A stretch of DNA of 64,000 nt from Myxococcus landrumus (GCF_017301635.1 NZ_CP071091.1:3174001-3238000), one strand, 5' to 3'; positions 18,246 through 27,739 are shown, numbered from the stretch's first letter. The notes: generated from the sequence alone by a model not told the origin. Translations and numbers: made by a program.

Positions 18246-18310
18246 CCCCGCTTTCCGCTAGGCAGGCAGCCCACACAGCGGCGACGGGCCAGCTCATCCG
18301 GAGGGTAACG

Positions 18311-18838
18311 ATGCGGTTCGAGGCGAAGCAGCGAATCCAGGGGACGGTGGATGAGGTCGAGCGAGCGCTCCTCGACGAGCGGTATTTCGCCTTCCTGCTC
18401 CAACATCACGGCGTCCTGCTGGAGCTCCAGCCGCTGGAAATCAAGACGGAGGGCGACCTCGTCCGCCGCCGCGTGCGCTACCGCCCCCGGCCCGTCATCG
18501 AGAGCATTGGCCCCAAGCGCGTGCCCCCGGAGTGGTTCGCCTTCATCGAGTCGTCCACCTACGACAAGCGCCGCAAGGAGCTCACCTTCACCAACGTGCC
18601 CACGTCCGGCACCATCTCCAAGATGCTGGTGAACACCGGCAAGATGCGCTTCCGGGACCTGGGCGCGGGCCAGACGGAGCGCACCATGGATGGGGAAATC
18701 ACCCTCAAGCTCCCCCTGCTCATGAAGCCGCTGGCGCTCATCGGCGAGAAAATCATCCAGGGCGAGGGCTTGAAGATTCTCGACAACGAGATTCCCGTCC
18801 TCAACCGGTTCATCTCCGAGGTCATCCGCAAGGGCTGA
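18311..18838 (+). CDS. DUF2505/START-like domain protein
   Basis: This encodes 175 residues with no signal peptide. The alternating beta strands and long C-terminal helix, plus the start RFEAKQRIQGTVDEVERALL, resemble SRPBCC/START-like lipid- or ligand-binding folds annotated as DUF2505. The ATG at 18311 has GGAGGG upstream. It lies 65 bases after the HExxH-TPR gene on the same strand. Ligand and role are unknown. Confidence 0.55.
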   Translation: MRFEAKQRIQGTVDEVERALLDERYFAFLLQHHGVLLELQPLEIKTEGDLVRRRVRYRPRPVIESIGPKRVPPEWFAFIESSTYDKRRKELTFTNVPTSGTISKMLVNTGKMRFRDLGAGQTERTMDGEITLKLPLLMKPLALIGEKIIQGEGLKILDNEIPVLNRFISEVIRKG

Positions 18839-18910
18839 GGCACGCGGAGTGCAAGGTGGGGCCTGGGGAATGGGTTGACTTCCCCGCCATTGTCTACGTA
18901 AGGCCCCGCC

Positions 18911-19378
18911 ATGCTCATCCGCTTCCTCGCTGTTTGCGCCCTGTCCCTGTTGGCCGCCTGCGCTTCGAAGCGCATCCCCGGCACCGACATCGACGACAAC
19001 TCCGACACGCGCGCCATTTTGGCAGTGATGGAGAAGTATCGGTCTGCCGTTGAGGCACGCGACGCGCAGGCCATCCAGTCCCTGGTGTCCAACGACTTCC
19101 ACGAGGACGCGGGGACGCCCAACGAGCCCGAGGACGACCTCACGGCGGCGAACCTCGCCCCGTACCTGGCGACGCTCTTCCAGCAACTCCAGTCACCCAA
19201 GGTGGAGCTGGACGTGCGCCGCATCCAGGTCGGCAAGGAGGTGGCCACGGCCATCTACTACTGGAAGGTGAACTGGCGCATGCCCAGCCTCACCCCCCGC
19301 CCCCAGCGGGAGGCGGAGCTGGAGCAGATGGTGTTCCGCAAGGAAGGCGACACCTGGAAGATTCTCACCGGAATCTAG
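18911..19378 (+). CDS. Small lipoprotein with NTF2-like domain
   Basis: This encodes 155 residues with a lipoprotein signal (MLIRFLAVCALSLLAAC). The remainder reads as an NTF2/SnoaL-like fold: a helix with ILAVMEKYRSAVEARDAQAI, a central LVSNDFHEDAG, and C-terminal strands ending VFRKEGDTWKILTGI. Such domains bind small ligands or act as structural modules; nothing here identifies the ligand. It is followed by a strong hairpin and the convergent homoserine kinase gene. Confidence 0.65.
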   Translation: MLIRFLAVCALSLLAACASKRIPGTDIDDNSDTRAILAVMEKYRSAVEARDAQAIQSLVSNDFHEDAGTPNEPEDDLTAANLAPYLATLFQQLQSPKVELDVRRIQVGKEVATAIYYWKVNWRMPSLTPRPQREAELEQMVFRKEGDTWKILTGI

Positions 19379-19388
19379 CCGGACGGGC

Positions 19389-19413
19389 CCCGGGGCGTTC
19401 ACCTCGCCCCGGG
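19389..19413. terminator. Bidirectional hairpin between convergent genes
   Basis: CCCGGGGCG (19389-19397) and CGCCCCGGG (19405-19413) form a perfect 9-bp GC stem with a 7-base loop. It lies in the 39-base space between the convergent lipoprotein and homoserine kinase genes, as expected for a shared terminator. Confidence 0.65.
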
Positions 19414-19417
19414 TGCC

Positions 19418-20398
19418 TCACACGACTCGCAGCCCGAGCAGCGCCGCGTAGCCCTCCGGCCCCATCGCCGTCAGCGCGCGCGTCCGGGCCAGGTACGTGC
19501 GGTAGTCCTTGCGCACCAGCTTGTCGGCCGGCAGCGGCGACAGGTGGTAGTCGCGAATGCGGCTGGACGTGAAGCGCACCGCCCCGAAGAGCGCGTGGCC
19601 GAAGAGGTTCGCCCGCTCCACCGGGGCCAGGGGCCGGATGTCCTGGTAGCCGCGCACCAGCGCCCGACACAACTCCGGCAGGTACTGCCCCTGGTCGAAG
19701 CACCACGCATTCAGGGTGATGACCAGGTCCAGGCCATAGGCCTCGCGGCAGGCCATCTCGAAGTCGAAGAACGCGCCCACGCTGTCGCCCAGCCACTTCA
19801 CGTTGTCGGTGAAGAGGTCCGCGTGGATGACGCCCAGCGGCTCCAGCCCCTGGCGCCGCGACTCCGCCGTGGCGAGCGCCTGCTCCAGCTCTCCAGCGAG
19901 CCCGGACAGCGTCGCATCGGGATGCCGCGCGAGCTCCCCCAGCCAGCCGCTCACGACGTCCGGTGAGTAGGGATTGCCGCGCGAGCCCGTGAAGGACTGC
20001 GTGTCGCGATGCAGCTTGCCCAGCTCCGTGCCCAGCCGCTCCAGGTGCTCCGCGGTGAGGCCCGGGTGGCGCTTCTCCTCGCCCGCCAGCCAGCGGAAGA
20101 CGCTGACGCGGCCCCCCTCCATCTCCACGAAGGTCGCGCCGTCGCGCGTGGTCAGCAGCACCGGCGAGGGGAAGTGATGCGCGGCCAGGTGATTGAGCAG
20201 CGCGGACTCGAAGCGCAGGTCGTCCGAGGAGCGCACCGTCGTGTGGCGAACGAAGTAGCGGCCGCTGTCCGTCTCCATCCGGTGGTTGGTGTTGATGGAG
20301 CCCTGGGGGATGGGCGTCACCCCGCGCACACTCCCCAACCCGAAGGTATCGGCGATGCGGGTGAAGACCTCGGGGGACAGCGCCGTGTGAACTGCCAT
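19418..20398 (-). CDS. thrB: Homoserine kinase, aminoglycoside-phosphotransferase-fold type (ThrB II)
   Basis: This encodes 326 residues of the APH-like kinase fold used by the homoserine kinases of many proteobacteria. It phosphorylates homoserine with ATP in threonine synthesis. Visible features are the nucleotide region PIPQGSINTNHRMETDSGRY, the catalytic loop GVIHADLFTDNVKW with the base Asp, and the metal-binding FFDFEMACREAYGLDL. A strong GGAGGAG ribosome-binding site precedes the ATG at 20398. It stands alone, without other threonine genes nearby. Related APH-fold kinases with other substrates cannot be fully excluded. Confidence 0.82.
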   Translation of the reverse strand: MAVHTALSPEVFTRIADTFGLGSVRGVTPIPQGSINTNHRMETDSGRYFVRHTTVRSSDDLRFESALLNHLAAHHFPSPVLLTTRDGATFVEMEGGRVSVFRWLAGEEKRHPGLTAEHLERLGTELGKLHRDTQSFTGSRGNPYSPDVVSGWLGELARHPDATLSGLAGELEQALATAESRRQGLEPLGVIHADLFTDNVKWLGDSVGAFFDFEMACREAYGLDLVITLNAWCFDQGQYLPELCRALVRGYQDIRPLAPVERANLFGHALFGAVRFTSSRIRDYHLSPLPADKLVRKDYRTYLARTRALTAMGPEGYAALLGLRVV

Positions 20399-20430
20399 TG
20401 CTCACTCCTCCATGCTCCCGGCCGCATGCA

Positions 20431-20459
20431 TTGACACCCGGGAGGGGCGTACCTAATAG
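20431..20459 (+). promoter_or_regulatory. Near-consensus housekeeping promoter for the TPR gene at 20490
   Basis: A perfect TTGACA (20431-20436) and TAATAG (20454-20459) are separated by 17 bases. Transcription would start near 20466, 24 bases before the ATG at 20490. This is the best sigma-70-type promoter in the window. Confidence 0.72.
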
Positions 20460-20489
20460 CATCCAACGCCAGCGCGGGGAGACAGGTCC

Positions 20490-22070
20490 ATGAACACGGA
20501 AGGTCAAACCGACTGGAAGCGCCGCGAGAGTTGGAAGAGCGCGCTGGCACAGGTGGCGGTGGTGGCCTTGCTGCTGGCCGGAGCCGTCACCTGGTTCGTC
20601 CACCGCGGCACGGTGCGAAAGCAGACAGAAGAGCACCTGCGCGCCGCCCGCGCCGCGGCCGCCCGAGGCAATCCCGCGGACCTGGCCCGCGCCCTGGGAG
20701 AACTGGAGACGCTGTTCCAGGTGGATGACCAGGCCCGCGACGCCCAGGCCCTGGCCGCGGACCTCCAGACGGTGCTGTGGCTGGACCACCACCAGCCCGG
20801 CGCGGATGCCAAGGCGCGCGAGCACCTGTCTCGCGCCGAACAGCTCGACTCCCGCTCCGGCGAGCGCTTCGCCACGCGCGCGCTCCACCTGCTCGCGGAG
20901 GGCAAGACGGCCGAGGCGGAGAAGTTCCTCGGAGAGCTTCAAGCCCAGGGCGCCAGCAGCCCCCGGCTGACCCTGGCCATGGCCCTGACGCTCCAGGCGA
21001 AGGGGGACCTTCCCGCCGCGCGCCAGGCCTTCGCCCGCGCCGCGGAGAACGCCTACCGGGACCCTCGCTTCTCCAGCGCGTATGGCCTGGCCCTGCTCGA
21101 TGAGGGGCAGCATGACCAGGCAGTGGAGGCCTTCGAGAAGGCCCTCCAGGCCAACCCGGAGCACCTGCTCGCGAGGCTGAGCATGGGGCTCGCCCAGGTG
21201 TACCAGGGCAAGAAGCTGGAGGAGGCCCAGCGCGCCCTCGATGCCGCGAGCCAGAAGCAGGCGGAGCTGACGCCCGTGTTGCTCTCGCGCGTGGGCGCAC
21301 TGAAGGCGGAGCTGGCGCTGACGCGAGGCGCGGCGGACCAGGCGCTCCAGGACGCGGACTCAGCGCTGAAGGCCGTGCCGGATGACGTCTACGCGCTCTT
21401 CGCCCGGGCCCGGGCCCTGGCCACGCGGAAGGACGCCCAGGCACGCGCCGCGTTCGAGGCCGCGCTGGCTCGGCGCCGCACCGCGCCCCTGCTCTACCTG
21501 GACGGCGCGCGCAGCCTCCAGGCGTCGGGGGACAACGCGGGCGCGCTGGCGCTGCTGGATGCCTATGAAGGGACCTTCTCCAACATCCAGGTGGCGACCG
21601 CCGACGGGAAGAAGGTCCGCCTGCTGGAGCAGGACGGGCGCTACTGGCTGGCGCGGGGGGGACTGCTCGAGGCCGCGGGGCGGCAGGACGATGCGCTGGG
21701 GGCCTACGACAAGGCCATCGCCGCCAAGGGCGTGGGGCTGGCCCGGGCGCAGTACGCCAAGGGCGCGCTGCTGGTCGTGCGCAAGGACTACGAGAACGCG
21801 AAGGTGCTGCTGGCCACGGTGGCTCCGGACACCGGCGCGGGGACGCTGCCGGAGGCCTACTCCGCCATGGGCGACCTGCTCTTCGCGCAGAGCGCATATG
21901 CGGCCGGCTGCCAGCACTACTACTTCGGGCTGGTGCGCGCCCGGGCCCAGGGCACGCCGCGCGAGGAGTTGGCGGCGCGCATCGACACCGTGAAGAAGGG
22001 CCTGGAGTCCGCGGGCCAGGGCGCGATGGCCAAGGCCTGGGTCACCGAGACGAACACGTTGCTGCAATGA
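20490..22070 (+). CDS. Membrane-anchored TPR protein
   Basis: This encodes 526 residues: a short basic N-terminus, one membrane segment (about 20-38, AQVAVVALLLAGAVTWFV), then TPR repeats to the end, for example YGLALLDEGQHDQAVEAFEK near residue 205. The repeats should lie in the periplasm and act as a protein-binding scaffold. The partner is unknown. It is driven by a near-consensus promoter and is convergent, 5 bases from the small gene at 22076, with no room for a terminator between them. Confidence 0.72.
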   Translation: MNTEGQTDWKRRESWKSALAQVAVVALLLAGAVTWFVHRGTVRKQTEEHLRAARAAAARGNPADLARALGELETLFQVDDQARDAQALAADLQTVLWLDHHQPGADAKAREHLSRAEQLDSRSGERFATRALHLLAEGKTAEAEKFLGELQAQGASSPRLTLAMALTLQAKGDLPAARQAFARAAENAYRDPRFSSAYGLALLDEGQHDQAVEAFEKALQANPEHLLARLSMGLAQVYQGKKLEEAQRALDAASQKQAELTPVLLSRVGALKAELALTRGAADQALQDADSALKAVPDDVYALFARARALATRKDAQARAAFEAALARRRTAPLLYLDGARSLQASGDNAGALALLDAYEGTFSNIQVATADGKKVRLLEQDGRYWLARGGLLEAAGRQDDALGAYDKAIAAKGVGLARAQYAKGALLVVRKDYENAKVLLATVAPDTGAGTLPEAYSAMGDLLFAQSAYAAGCQHYYFGLVRARAQGTPREELAARIDTVKKGLESAGQGAMAKAWVTETNTLLQ

Positions 22071-22075
22071 AGTAA

Positions 22076-22570
22076 CTACAGCAGCTCGGTGGGATTCAGC
22101 GAGCGGTACTTCGCGCGGACCACGCGCCAGACGCCGTCGTCCTCCTTCTCGAAGGTCCCCTCGATGAGGTAGGCGTTCAGCACGCTCTCCGCCGCCAGGT
22201 CCTTCACGCTCTCCGCCTGCGAGCGGCCGAAGATGAAGCGCGCCTGGAAGTCGCCCTGCGAGGGGGAGACCTCATGCACCTCCAGGTTCGTCACGAAGAC
22301 GCGGACCCACTGGCCGCGCAGCACCTGGCCCGTCAGCACGCCGCGCACCTGTCGCTTGTCCCAGTTGCTGTCGGTGCGGAAGCGCTCGGACACACCCTCC
22401 ATCACCCCGGAGACGTCCTTCGTCTCCGCGGCGCGGGCCATCGTGATGACCTGGCGGGTGATGGCCTCGGAGACGCCCGGCTCCTGGCGCGGCCAGAAGT
22501 AGAGCACCGCCCCCGCCGCCGCCAGCGCCAACCCGAGCCCCACCACCCGCGAACGCGACAACATCACCAT
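22076..22570 (-). CDS. Small signal-anchored NTF2-like protein
   Basis: This encodes 164 residues from the ATG at 22570 (GAGG upstream). There is one N-terminal hydrophobic segment (VVGLGLALAAAGAVLYFW) and a compact alpha/beta domain with ITRQVITMARAAETKDVSGV and a C-terminal strand DGVWRVVRAKYRSL, resembling NTF2-like folds. It begins 7 bases after the cyclic-nucleotide-binding gene and is last in a three-gene operon. Its function is not recognised; by context it is probably an accessory of the FHA/cNMP pair. Confidence 0.6.
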   Translation of the reverse strand: MVMLSRSRVVGLGLALAAAGAVLYFWPRQEPGVSEAITRQVITMARAAETKDVSGVMEGVSERFRTDSNWDKRQVRGVLTGQVLRGQWVRVFVTNLEVHEVSPSQGDFQARFIFGRSQAESVKDLAAESVLNAYLIEGTFEKEDDGVWRVVRAKYRSLNPTELL

Positions 22571-22577
22571 GCACGCC

Positions 22578-23909
22578 TCACGCCGCCTCGGGCTCGAGCA
22601 CCAGCTCGTCCGCGTCGATGATTTCGGCGGGCCGGAGGGCCTCGCCAATCTGCTTCAGCCGCCGGTCCGACAGCTGCTCCAGATACGTCCGGATGTGCGG
22701 GAAGGAGCGGACCAGCTCGTGGAACGCGTTGCGCTCCAAGAAGGCCGCCGCCGTCTTGCGCGTGACGACCACGGTGGCCGTGGCGCGCAGGCCCGTCAGC
22801 AGGGAGATTTCGCCGGCGACCTCGCCCTCGCGCAGCACGCCCAGCGTCACGGTGCCACCCGCCGGGTCCTCCTTCTGCACCACCAGCTCTCCGGCCAGCA
22901 CGATGAACAGGCCCGGCGAGTGCTCGCCCTCCACCAGCACCTTCTCGTGGCCCTGCAGCGCGCGGAAGGTGAAGCGCTGGAGCAACGCGCCCCGCTCCGA
23001 CTCCGGCAGCGCCTGGAACATGGGCGAGGTGGCCATCAGGTTTCGCGCCATGCGCTGCTGCGCGAAGTCCGCCAGCACCTGCGGCACCGCGGGGAAGAGC
23101 TTCGCCATCGCGTTGAGGTGCTCGCGGCGAATCTCGAAGACCTCCGTGTCGGACACCGCGGCCACCGTGGCCGTCGGCGGCGCGCCCGTCAGCAGGGCAA
23201 TCTCACCGAAGATGGAGCCGCCGCCCAGGAAGCCCAGCGTCTTGGCCTCACCGTCCATCTGCCGCGTCACCTCCGCCTTGCCCGCGACGAGCACGCAGAG
23301 GTGGTCGGCGGGCTCGCCCTCGCGGCTCACCACTTCCTCCGGCCGCACCCGGCGCCAGTTCATCCGGCCCACCAGGTCGATGAACGCGTCGCGGTCCAGG
23401 TCCGCGAACAGCGGCAGCGGAGGCCGGCTGTTGGGGTCCGCGGCGCCGCCCGGGTCCGGCGCGGCGAGCACCTCGATGGCGCGGTTGGACAGCTCCTCGC
23501 CGACGAGCCCCATCAAGTCCGTGTCCACCTTGCCGTCGTAGAGCGTCTCCGGCGGCAGCGGCGGGGGCACGACGGCGCGGCCCGGAGCGCTGCGCACCGC
23601 GCGCGAGTGGACGCGGATGAGCGTGTCGCGCAGGCGCCGCTCGTTGGGAGACAGGTCCAGGGCCAGCTTGCACGCGGCCATGGCGGACAGGAGGTAGTCG
23701 CGGCGCAGGAGTCCCTCGGCGCACGCGTGGTACGACGTGACGGCGCGCTCGCGCTCGCCCAGCTCCGCCAGACACCGGGCCGCCAGCATCCGCGAGCGGT
23801 GGTCCGCCGGGACCCGGCGCACCGCCTCCGCGAACACGGCCAGGGCCCTCTCGAACTGACGCTCCTCGAGGAGGTCCATCCCGAGTTCACGCAGCGACGA
23901 CTCGCTCAT
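22578..23909 (-). CDS. TPR protein with two cyclic-nucleotide-binding domains
   Basis: This encodes 443 residues. An N-terminal TPR-like region (1-110, EERQFERALAVFAEAVRR) is followed by two CAP-type cNMP-binding domains (about 170-285 and 300-420). Each has the phosphate-binding cassette pattern: GGGSIFGEIALLTGAPPTAT in the first and EGEVAGEISLLTGLRATATV in the second. Both cassettes retain the Glu and the Gly-rich turn. There is no DNA-binding or catalytic domain, so it looks like a soluble sensor-adaptor. It lies 40 bases downstream of the FHA gene in the same operon. Confidence 0.8.
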   Translation of the reverse strand: MSESSLRELGMDLLEERQFERALAVFAEAVRRVPADHRSRMLAARCLAELGERERAVTSYHACAEGLLRRDYLLSAMAACKLALDLSPNERRLRDTLIRVHSRAVRSAPGRAVVPPPLPPETLYDGKVDTDLMGLVGEELSNRAIEVLAAPDPGGAADPNSRPPLPLFADLDRDAFIDLVGRMNWRRVRPEEVVSREGEPADHLCVLVAGKAEVTRQMDGEAKTLGFLGGGSIFGEIALLTGAPPTATVAAVSDTEVFEIRREHLNAMAKLFPAVPQVLADFAQQRMARNLMATSPMFQALPESERGALLQRFTFRALQGHEKVLVEGEHSPGLFIVLAGELVVQKEDPAGGTVTLGVLREGEVAGEISLLTGLRATATVVVTRKTAAAFLERNAFHELVRSFPHIRTYLEQLSDRRLKQIGEALRPAEIIDADELVLEPEAA

Positions 23910-23949
23910 CCCAGATCTCCACGCGCCTTCGTTGTTGGCGAGCGCATGC

Positions 23950-26064
23950 TCACGGCTGCAGCTCGCTCAGGAACATCTCCGCCTTGCGCTTCGTATCCGA
24001 GCCTTCGGGCGCTGTCTCGATGACAATCTTGAACTTCATCGCCGCGGCGGACGGGTCCCTGTCGCGCTCGATGTAGGCGCGCATGTAGAGCTCCTCCACC
24101 TTCTTCTGCAGCTCATCCAGGCCGTCGCGCGCGCGACGGTCCCCGGGGTTGAGGCGCAGGGCCTCGCGGAAGTTGGAGCCCGCGACGGCCAGGTCGCCCT
24201 TCTTCAAGGCCCCCTGCCCCGCCGCCAGCGCCGCCGACGCGAGCTGCTCATCCAGCGTGCGGCCCAGCGAACCCTGGAAGCCAATCTGTCGGTACAGCTC
24301 CGCGGCCCGGCGCAGGGGCTTCGACGCGGACTCCAGCGCGTTGGACGCCAGCTTCTTCTGCGCGTCATCCAGCGTGCGCTGGAACTGGGGGATGAGCGTC
24401 TTGAGCTGACGCGAGCGGTCCCTCACGTCCTTGTCCGCCTTGTACTTCTCCACCACGCGGTCGCACTCCAGCACGGCGCGCTGGTAGTCCCCGCCGTTGA
24501 AGCGCCGCTCCACGTCCGTGAAGGCCTCTTCGATGAAGCGCTTGCGCTCCTCCTTCGCCAGCTCCTCGGCGCGCGCGCGTCCCGCCCGGGCCCGGCGCGC
24601 GTCATCCGCGGACTCCTTGGCCAGCTCCGCCACCAGGTCCTGGATGCGCTGCGAATAGGCGGGCTTGCTGACATCCGGCATCCGGTCCAGCAGCGCGCGC
24701 GCCGCATCCGGGTCCCGGGCCGTGAGCGCCTCCTCCATCTTCGCGATGCGGAACGCCGTGTCCTTCTCCTCCAGCTCCGCCTCCAGCTTGCGGCGCACGT
24801 CGTCCGACTTCGCCGTGCCCTGCGGCGCGGCGTTGAGAATCTTCCGCGCCTCGTCGAAGTTCTGCGCGTCCATCAGCTCGCGCGCGGCCTGGAAGACCTT
24901 GCGGACCTCCACCTCCTTCGCCACCGCCTTGCCCAGCCCCTCCTCGTCCACGCCCGGCCGCAGCTTCTCCGCCTCCTCGACGAAGCCCAGCGCCGCCGTG
25001 TAGTCGTCCGCGCGCACCGACTCGCGCGCCTTCTGCATCAACAGCTTCGCCCGCTCGATGCTCGGGTCCGGCGGCGGAGGAGGTGGCGGCTTCGAGGGGA
25101 TGAACAGGAGCCCCAGCATGAGCAGCACAATCACGGCGCCGCCCAACCCGATGAACAGCTTCACCTTCGAGTCGCTCTCCGCCGCGGCGGCCCTCGGGGG
25201 AGGACGGGTGCGGGGAATGGCGATGGCGCCCTTGCCCTTGTTGTTCTCGCGGTTCTTCGCCTGGAGCTGCTCCGGCACGCGGTAGTTGGCGTTGGTGGCC
25301 TCGTTGAGGCGAGGGTCATTCGGGTCCACGTCCGAGCCCCGCGCCGAGCTCGCCGCCTTGCGGGCCTCGTCGCGCTCCTTCGAGGCCTCCTCGCGCTCGC
25401 GCTTCTCCTCGGCCTCGCGGGCCTCCGCCTGGACGCGCAGTTCCTTGATCTGCTCCGCTTCGTCCACGAAGCGCAGCCGCGTCTTGCCGATGGCGATTTC
25501 ATCCCCGTGCTTCAGGATGCACTCGTCCACGCGCTGGTCGTTCACCTGGGTGCCGGAGATGCTCCCCAGGTCCCGCATCGCCACGCCGCTCTGGCTGTAG
25601 ACGAGCTCCAGGTGCCGGCGCGACACGGACTGGTCGTCCAGCACGAAGTCGCAGTCCTTGCCGCGCCCCACGACCATCCGCACGCCCTGGAAGCGCTTCT
25701 TGCGCCCCCGGTCCGGCCCCGCCAGCACCAGGAGCTGCACCGGCGGCCCGGCCCGGGTCGCCTCGGAGTTGTCGTCGTCGTCATCCCGGCGGGGCTCGTC
25801 GTCGCGCGACTCCGGGATGGCACCCACGCGCGTCTCGTCCGCGCGCGAGCGGGGGGGCAAGGCATCCCCGTAGAGCTCGGGGTTGGCGGGACCGTCAGAG
25901 GCGTCATCCCCGGAAGCAGGCGCGGCGAAGTCCTCGTCGGACGAGGAGGCCTCGCGCGGCGGGCGGCCCCGGGACGAGGGCTTCGCCGATGGAGAGTCCG
26001 CCCCCCCATTGCCGCCAGAACGGCCGGCACCAGAACGGGAGGAGGATGGAGGACGAGCAGGCAT
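23950..26064 (-). CDS. FHA-domain membrane protein with periplasmic TPR-like region
   Basis: This encodes about 704 residues: a Ser/Pro/Gly-rich acidic N-terminus (1-105); an FHA domain with GRGKDCDFVLDDQSVSRRHL and the second conserved patch GSISGTQVND; a highly charged helix (REAEEKREREEASKERDEA); one membrane segment (KLFIGLGGAVIVLLMLGLLF, about residue 320); a run of seven prolines; then a long helical TPR-like region. The FHA domain (phosphothreonine binding) would be cytoplasmic and the repeats periplasmic, so it could link phospho-signalling to the envelope. The start is uncertain: an in-frame ATG at 26097 is also possible and neither has a good ribosome-binding site. Confidence 0.75.
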   Translation of the reverse strand: MPARPPSSSRSGAGRSGGNGGADSPSAKPSSRGRPPREASSSDEDFAAPASGDDASDGPANPELYGDALPPRSRADETRVGAIPESRDDEPRRDDDDDNSEATRAGPPVQLLVLAGPDRGRKKRFQGVRMVVGRGKDCDFVLDDQSVSRRHLELVYSQSGVAMRDLGSISGTQVNDQRVDECILKHGDEIAIGKTRLRFVDEAEQIKELRVQAEAREAEEKREREEASKERDEARKAASSARGSDVDPNDPRLNEATNANYRVPEQLQAKNRENNKGKGAIAIPRTRPPPRAAAAESDSKVKLFIGLGGAVIVLLMLGLLFIPSKPPPPPPPDPSIERAKLLMQKARESVRADDYTAALGFVEEAEKLRPGVDEEGLGKAVAKEVEVRKVFQAARELMDAQNFDEARKILNAAPQGTAKSDDVRRKLEAELEEKDTAFRIAKMEEALTARDPDAARALLDRMPDVSKPAYSQRIQDLVAELAKESADDARRARAGRARAEELAKEERKRFIEEAFTDVERRFNGGDYQRAVLECDRVVEKYKADKDVRDRSRQLKTLIPQFQRTLDDAQKKLASNALESASKPLRRAAELYRQIGFQGSLGRTLDEQLASAALAAGQGALKKGDLAVAGSNFREALRLNPGDRRARDGLDELQKKVEELYMRAYIERDRDPSAAAMKFKIVIETAPEGSDTKRKAEMFLSELQP

Positions 26065-26168
26065 GAGGTGGGGTCCAGGTTCCGAAACGTCGCGCATCTT
26101 AAAGCGGCGCCACCACGGTGGGAATGCGACAAGCCGGCCAGTGGGGAAAGAAGGGCGACCTTTGTCCG

Positions 26169-26197
26169 TTGCTCTGGGAGATTCCCCTTTCTATGTA
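26169..26197 (+). promoter_or_regulatory. Candidate promoter for tldD-pmbA
   Basis: TTGCTC (26169-26174) and TATGTA (26192-26197) are separated by 17 bases, ending 40 bases before the tldD ATG. Confidence 0.45.
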
Positions 26198-26237
26198 GGT
26201 TTCCACACCCCAGCGCTTCACCGAGGGAGTTATCGAC

Positions 26238-27719
26238 ATGCCCCGAGCGTCCGCGCCGCCCCGGCGCGCCCCCCCGTCCCAACTGGCCCCCTTGGCGGCC
26301 CGGCGGCCCGTGCCCGCGCCCCTCCTGCCCCAGGGGCTCCTGGAGCGGCTGCTCGCCGTGGCCATGGAGCGAGGGGGAGACTTCGCCGAGGTCTACGTGG
26401 AGCGCACCCACAGCACCAGCGTGGTGCTCGAGGAGTCTCGCATCAAAAGCGCCCAGACGGGCCTGGTGCAGGGCGTGGGCGTGCGGGTCATCTCCGGAGG
26501 CAAGGTGGGCTACGCCTTCTCCGACGACTGGGACGAGCCCGCGCTCCTGCGGGCGGCCTCCACGGCGGCCATGATTGCCCAGTCCACGGGCGCGGAGCGG
26601 GCCTTCCCTGTCTCCCGCGTGGCGGTCCCCAGCCACTACCACGTCCCCACCCCGCTCTCGGATGTGGAGGTGGCGCTGAAGGCGTCCTTGCTGACCCGCG
26701 CGGACAAGGCCGCCCGGGCCTTCGACTCGCGGGTGACGCAGGTCAACGCCGCGTATGTCGACCAGACGCGCCGCATCGCCGTGGCCAACACGGAGGGGCG
26801 CTACACCGAGGACACCCAGGACCTGTGCCGCCTGTCGGTGCACGTGGTGGCCCAGGGCAAGAAGAACGAGCGGCGCACGGGCATGTACGGCGGCGGTGGC
26901 CGGGTGCCCTTCACCCACTGGGAGACCTTTCCCCCCGAGGAGGTGGCGCGCGAGGCGGCTCGGCAGGCGGTGGCCACGCTGGGCGCGGTGGACTGCGCGG
27001 CGGGCCCCCAGACGGTGGTGCTGGCGCCGGGCTGGAGCGGCATCCTGCTGCACGAGGCGGTGGGCCACGGCCTTGAAGCGGACTTCATCCGCAAGGGGAC
27101 GTCGCTGTTCGCCGGCAAGCTGGGCGAGAAGGTCGCCTCCGAGCTCGTCACCGTCATCGACGACGGCACGGTGTCCAGCGGCCGAGGCTCCATCAACATC
27201 GACGACGAGGGCACGCCGGGCGAGCGCAAGGTGCTCATCGAGAACGGCGTGCTCAAGGGCTATCTCTACGACAGCCTCAACGCGAAGCTGATGGGCCAGC
27301 GCTCCACGGGCAGCGGCCGGCGGGAGTCCTTCCGCCACCTGCCCATTCCGCGCATGACGAACACGTTCCTCGCGCCGGGCAACCACCATCCGGAGGACAT
27401 CCTCAAGGAGGTGAAGCGCGGGCTGTACTGCGCCACGTTCGGCGGCGGGCAGGTGGACATCAGCAATGGCAACTTCGTCTTCGAGGTGAGCGAGGCGTAC
27501 CAGATTGAAGACGGCAAGCTGGGCCGTCCGGTGAAGAACGCCACGCTCATCGGCGTGGGTCCGGAGGCCCTCAAGAACGTGTCCCGCGTGGGGTGCGACC
27601 CTCGGCCGGACCCGGGTATGGGCGTCTGTGGAAAGAACGGGCAGTCGATGCCGGTGGGCGTGGGGCTTCCCACAGTCCGCATCGACAACGTCACCGTGGG
27701 CGGAACCCAGGTCGGCTGA
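26238..27719 (+). CDS. tldD: Metalloprotease TldD
   Basis: TldD is the catalytic subunit of the TldD/TldE heterodimer, which degrades unfolded peptides and processes some modified peptides inside the cell. This 493-residue protein carries the zinc motif HEAVGHGLEAD (HExxxH; H272, E273, H277) and the family segments IKSAQTGLVQGVGVRV and GRGSINIDDEGTPGER. The first ~30 residues are a Pro/Ala/Arg-rich extension. The ATG at 26238 has GAGGGAG upstream. Its partner subunit starts 20 bases downstream. Confidence 0.92.
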   Translation: MPRASAPPRRAPPSQLAPLAARRPVPAPLLPQGLLERLLAVAMERGGDFAEVYVERTHSTSVVLEESRIKSAQTGLVQGVGVRVISGGKVGYAFSDDWDEPALLRAASTAAMIAQSTGAERAFPVSRVAVPSHYHVPTPLSDVEVALKASLLTRADKAARAFDSRVTQVNAAYVDQTRRIAVANTEGRYTEDTQDLCRLSVHVVAQGKKNERRTGMYGGGGRVPFTHWETFPPEEVAREAARQAVATLGAVDCAAGPQTVVLAPGWSGILLHEAVGHGLEADFIRKGTSLFAGKLGEKVASELVTVIDDGTVSSGRGSINIDDEGTPGERKVLIENGVLKGYLYDSLNAKLMGQRSTGSGRRESFRHLPIPRMTNTFLAPGNHHPEDILKEVKRGLYCATFGGGQVDISNGNFVFEVSEAYQIEDGKLGRPVKNATLIGVGPEALKNVSRVGCDPRPDPGMGVCGKNGQSMPVGVGLPTVRIDNVTVGGTQVG

Positions 27720-27739
27720 AGGAAAGAGCACCCAACACC

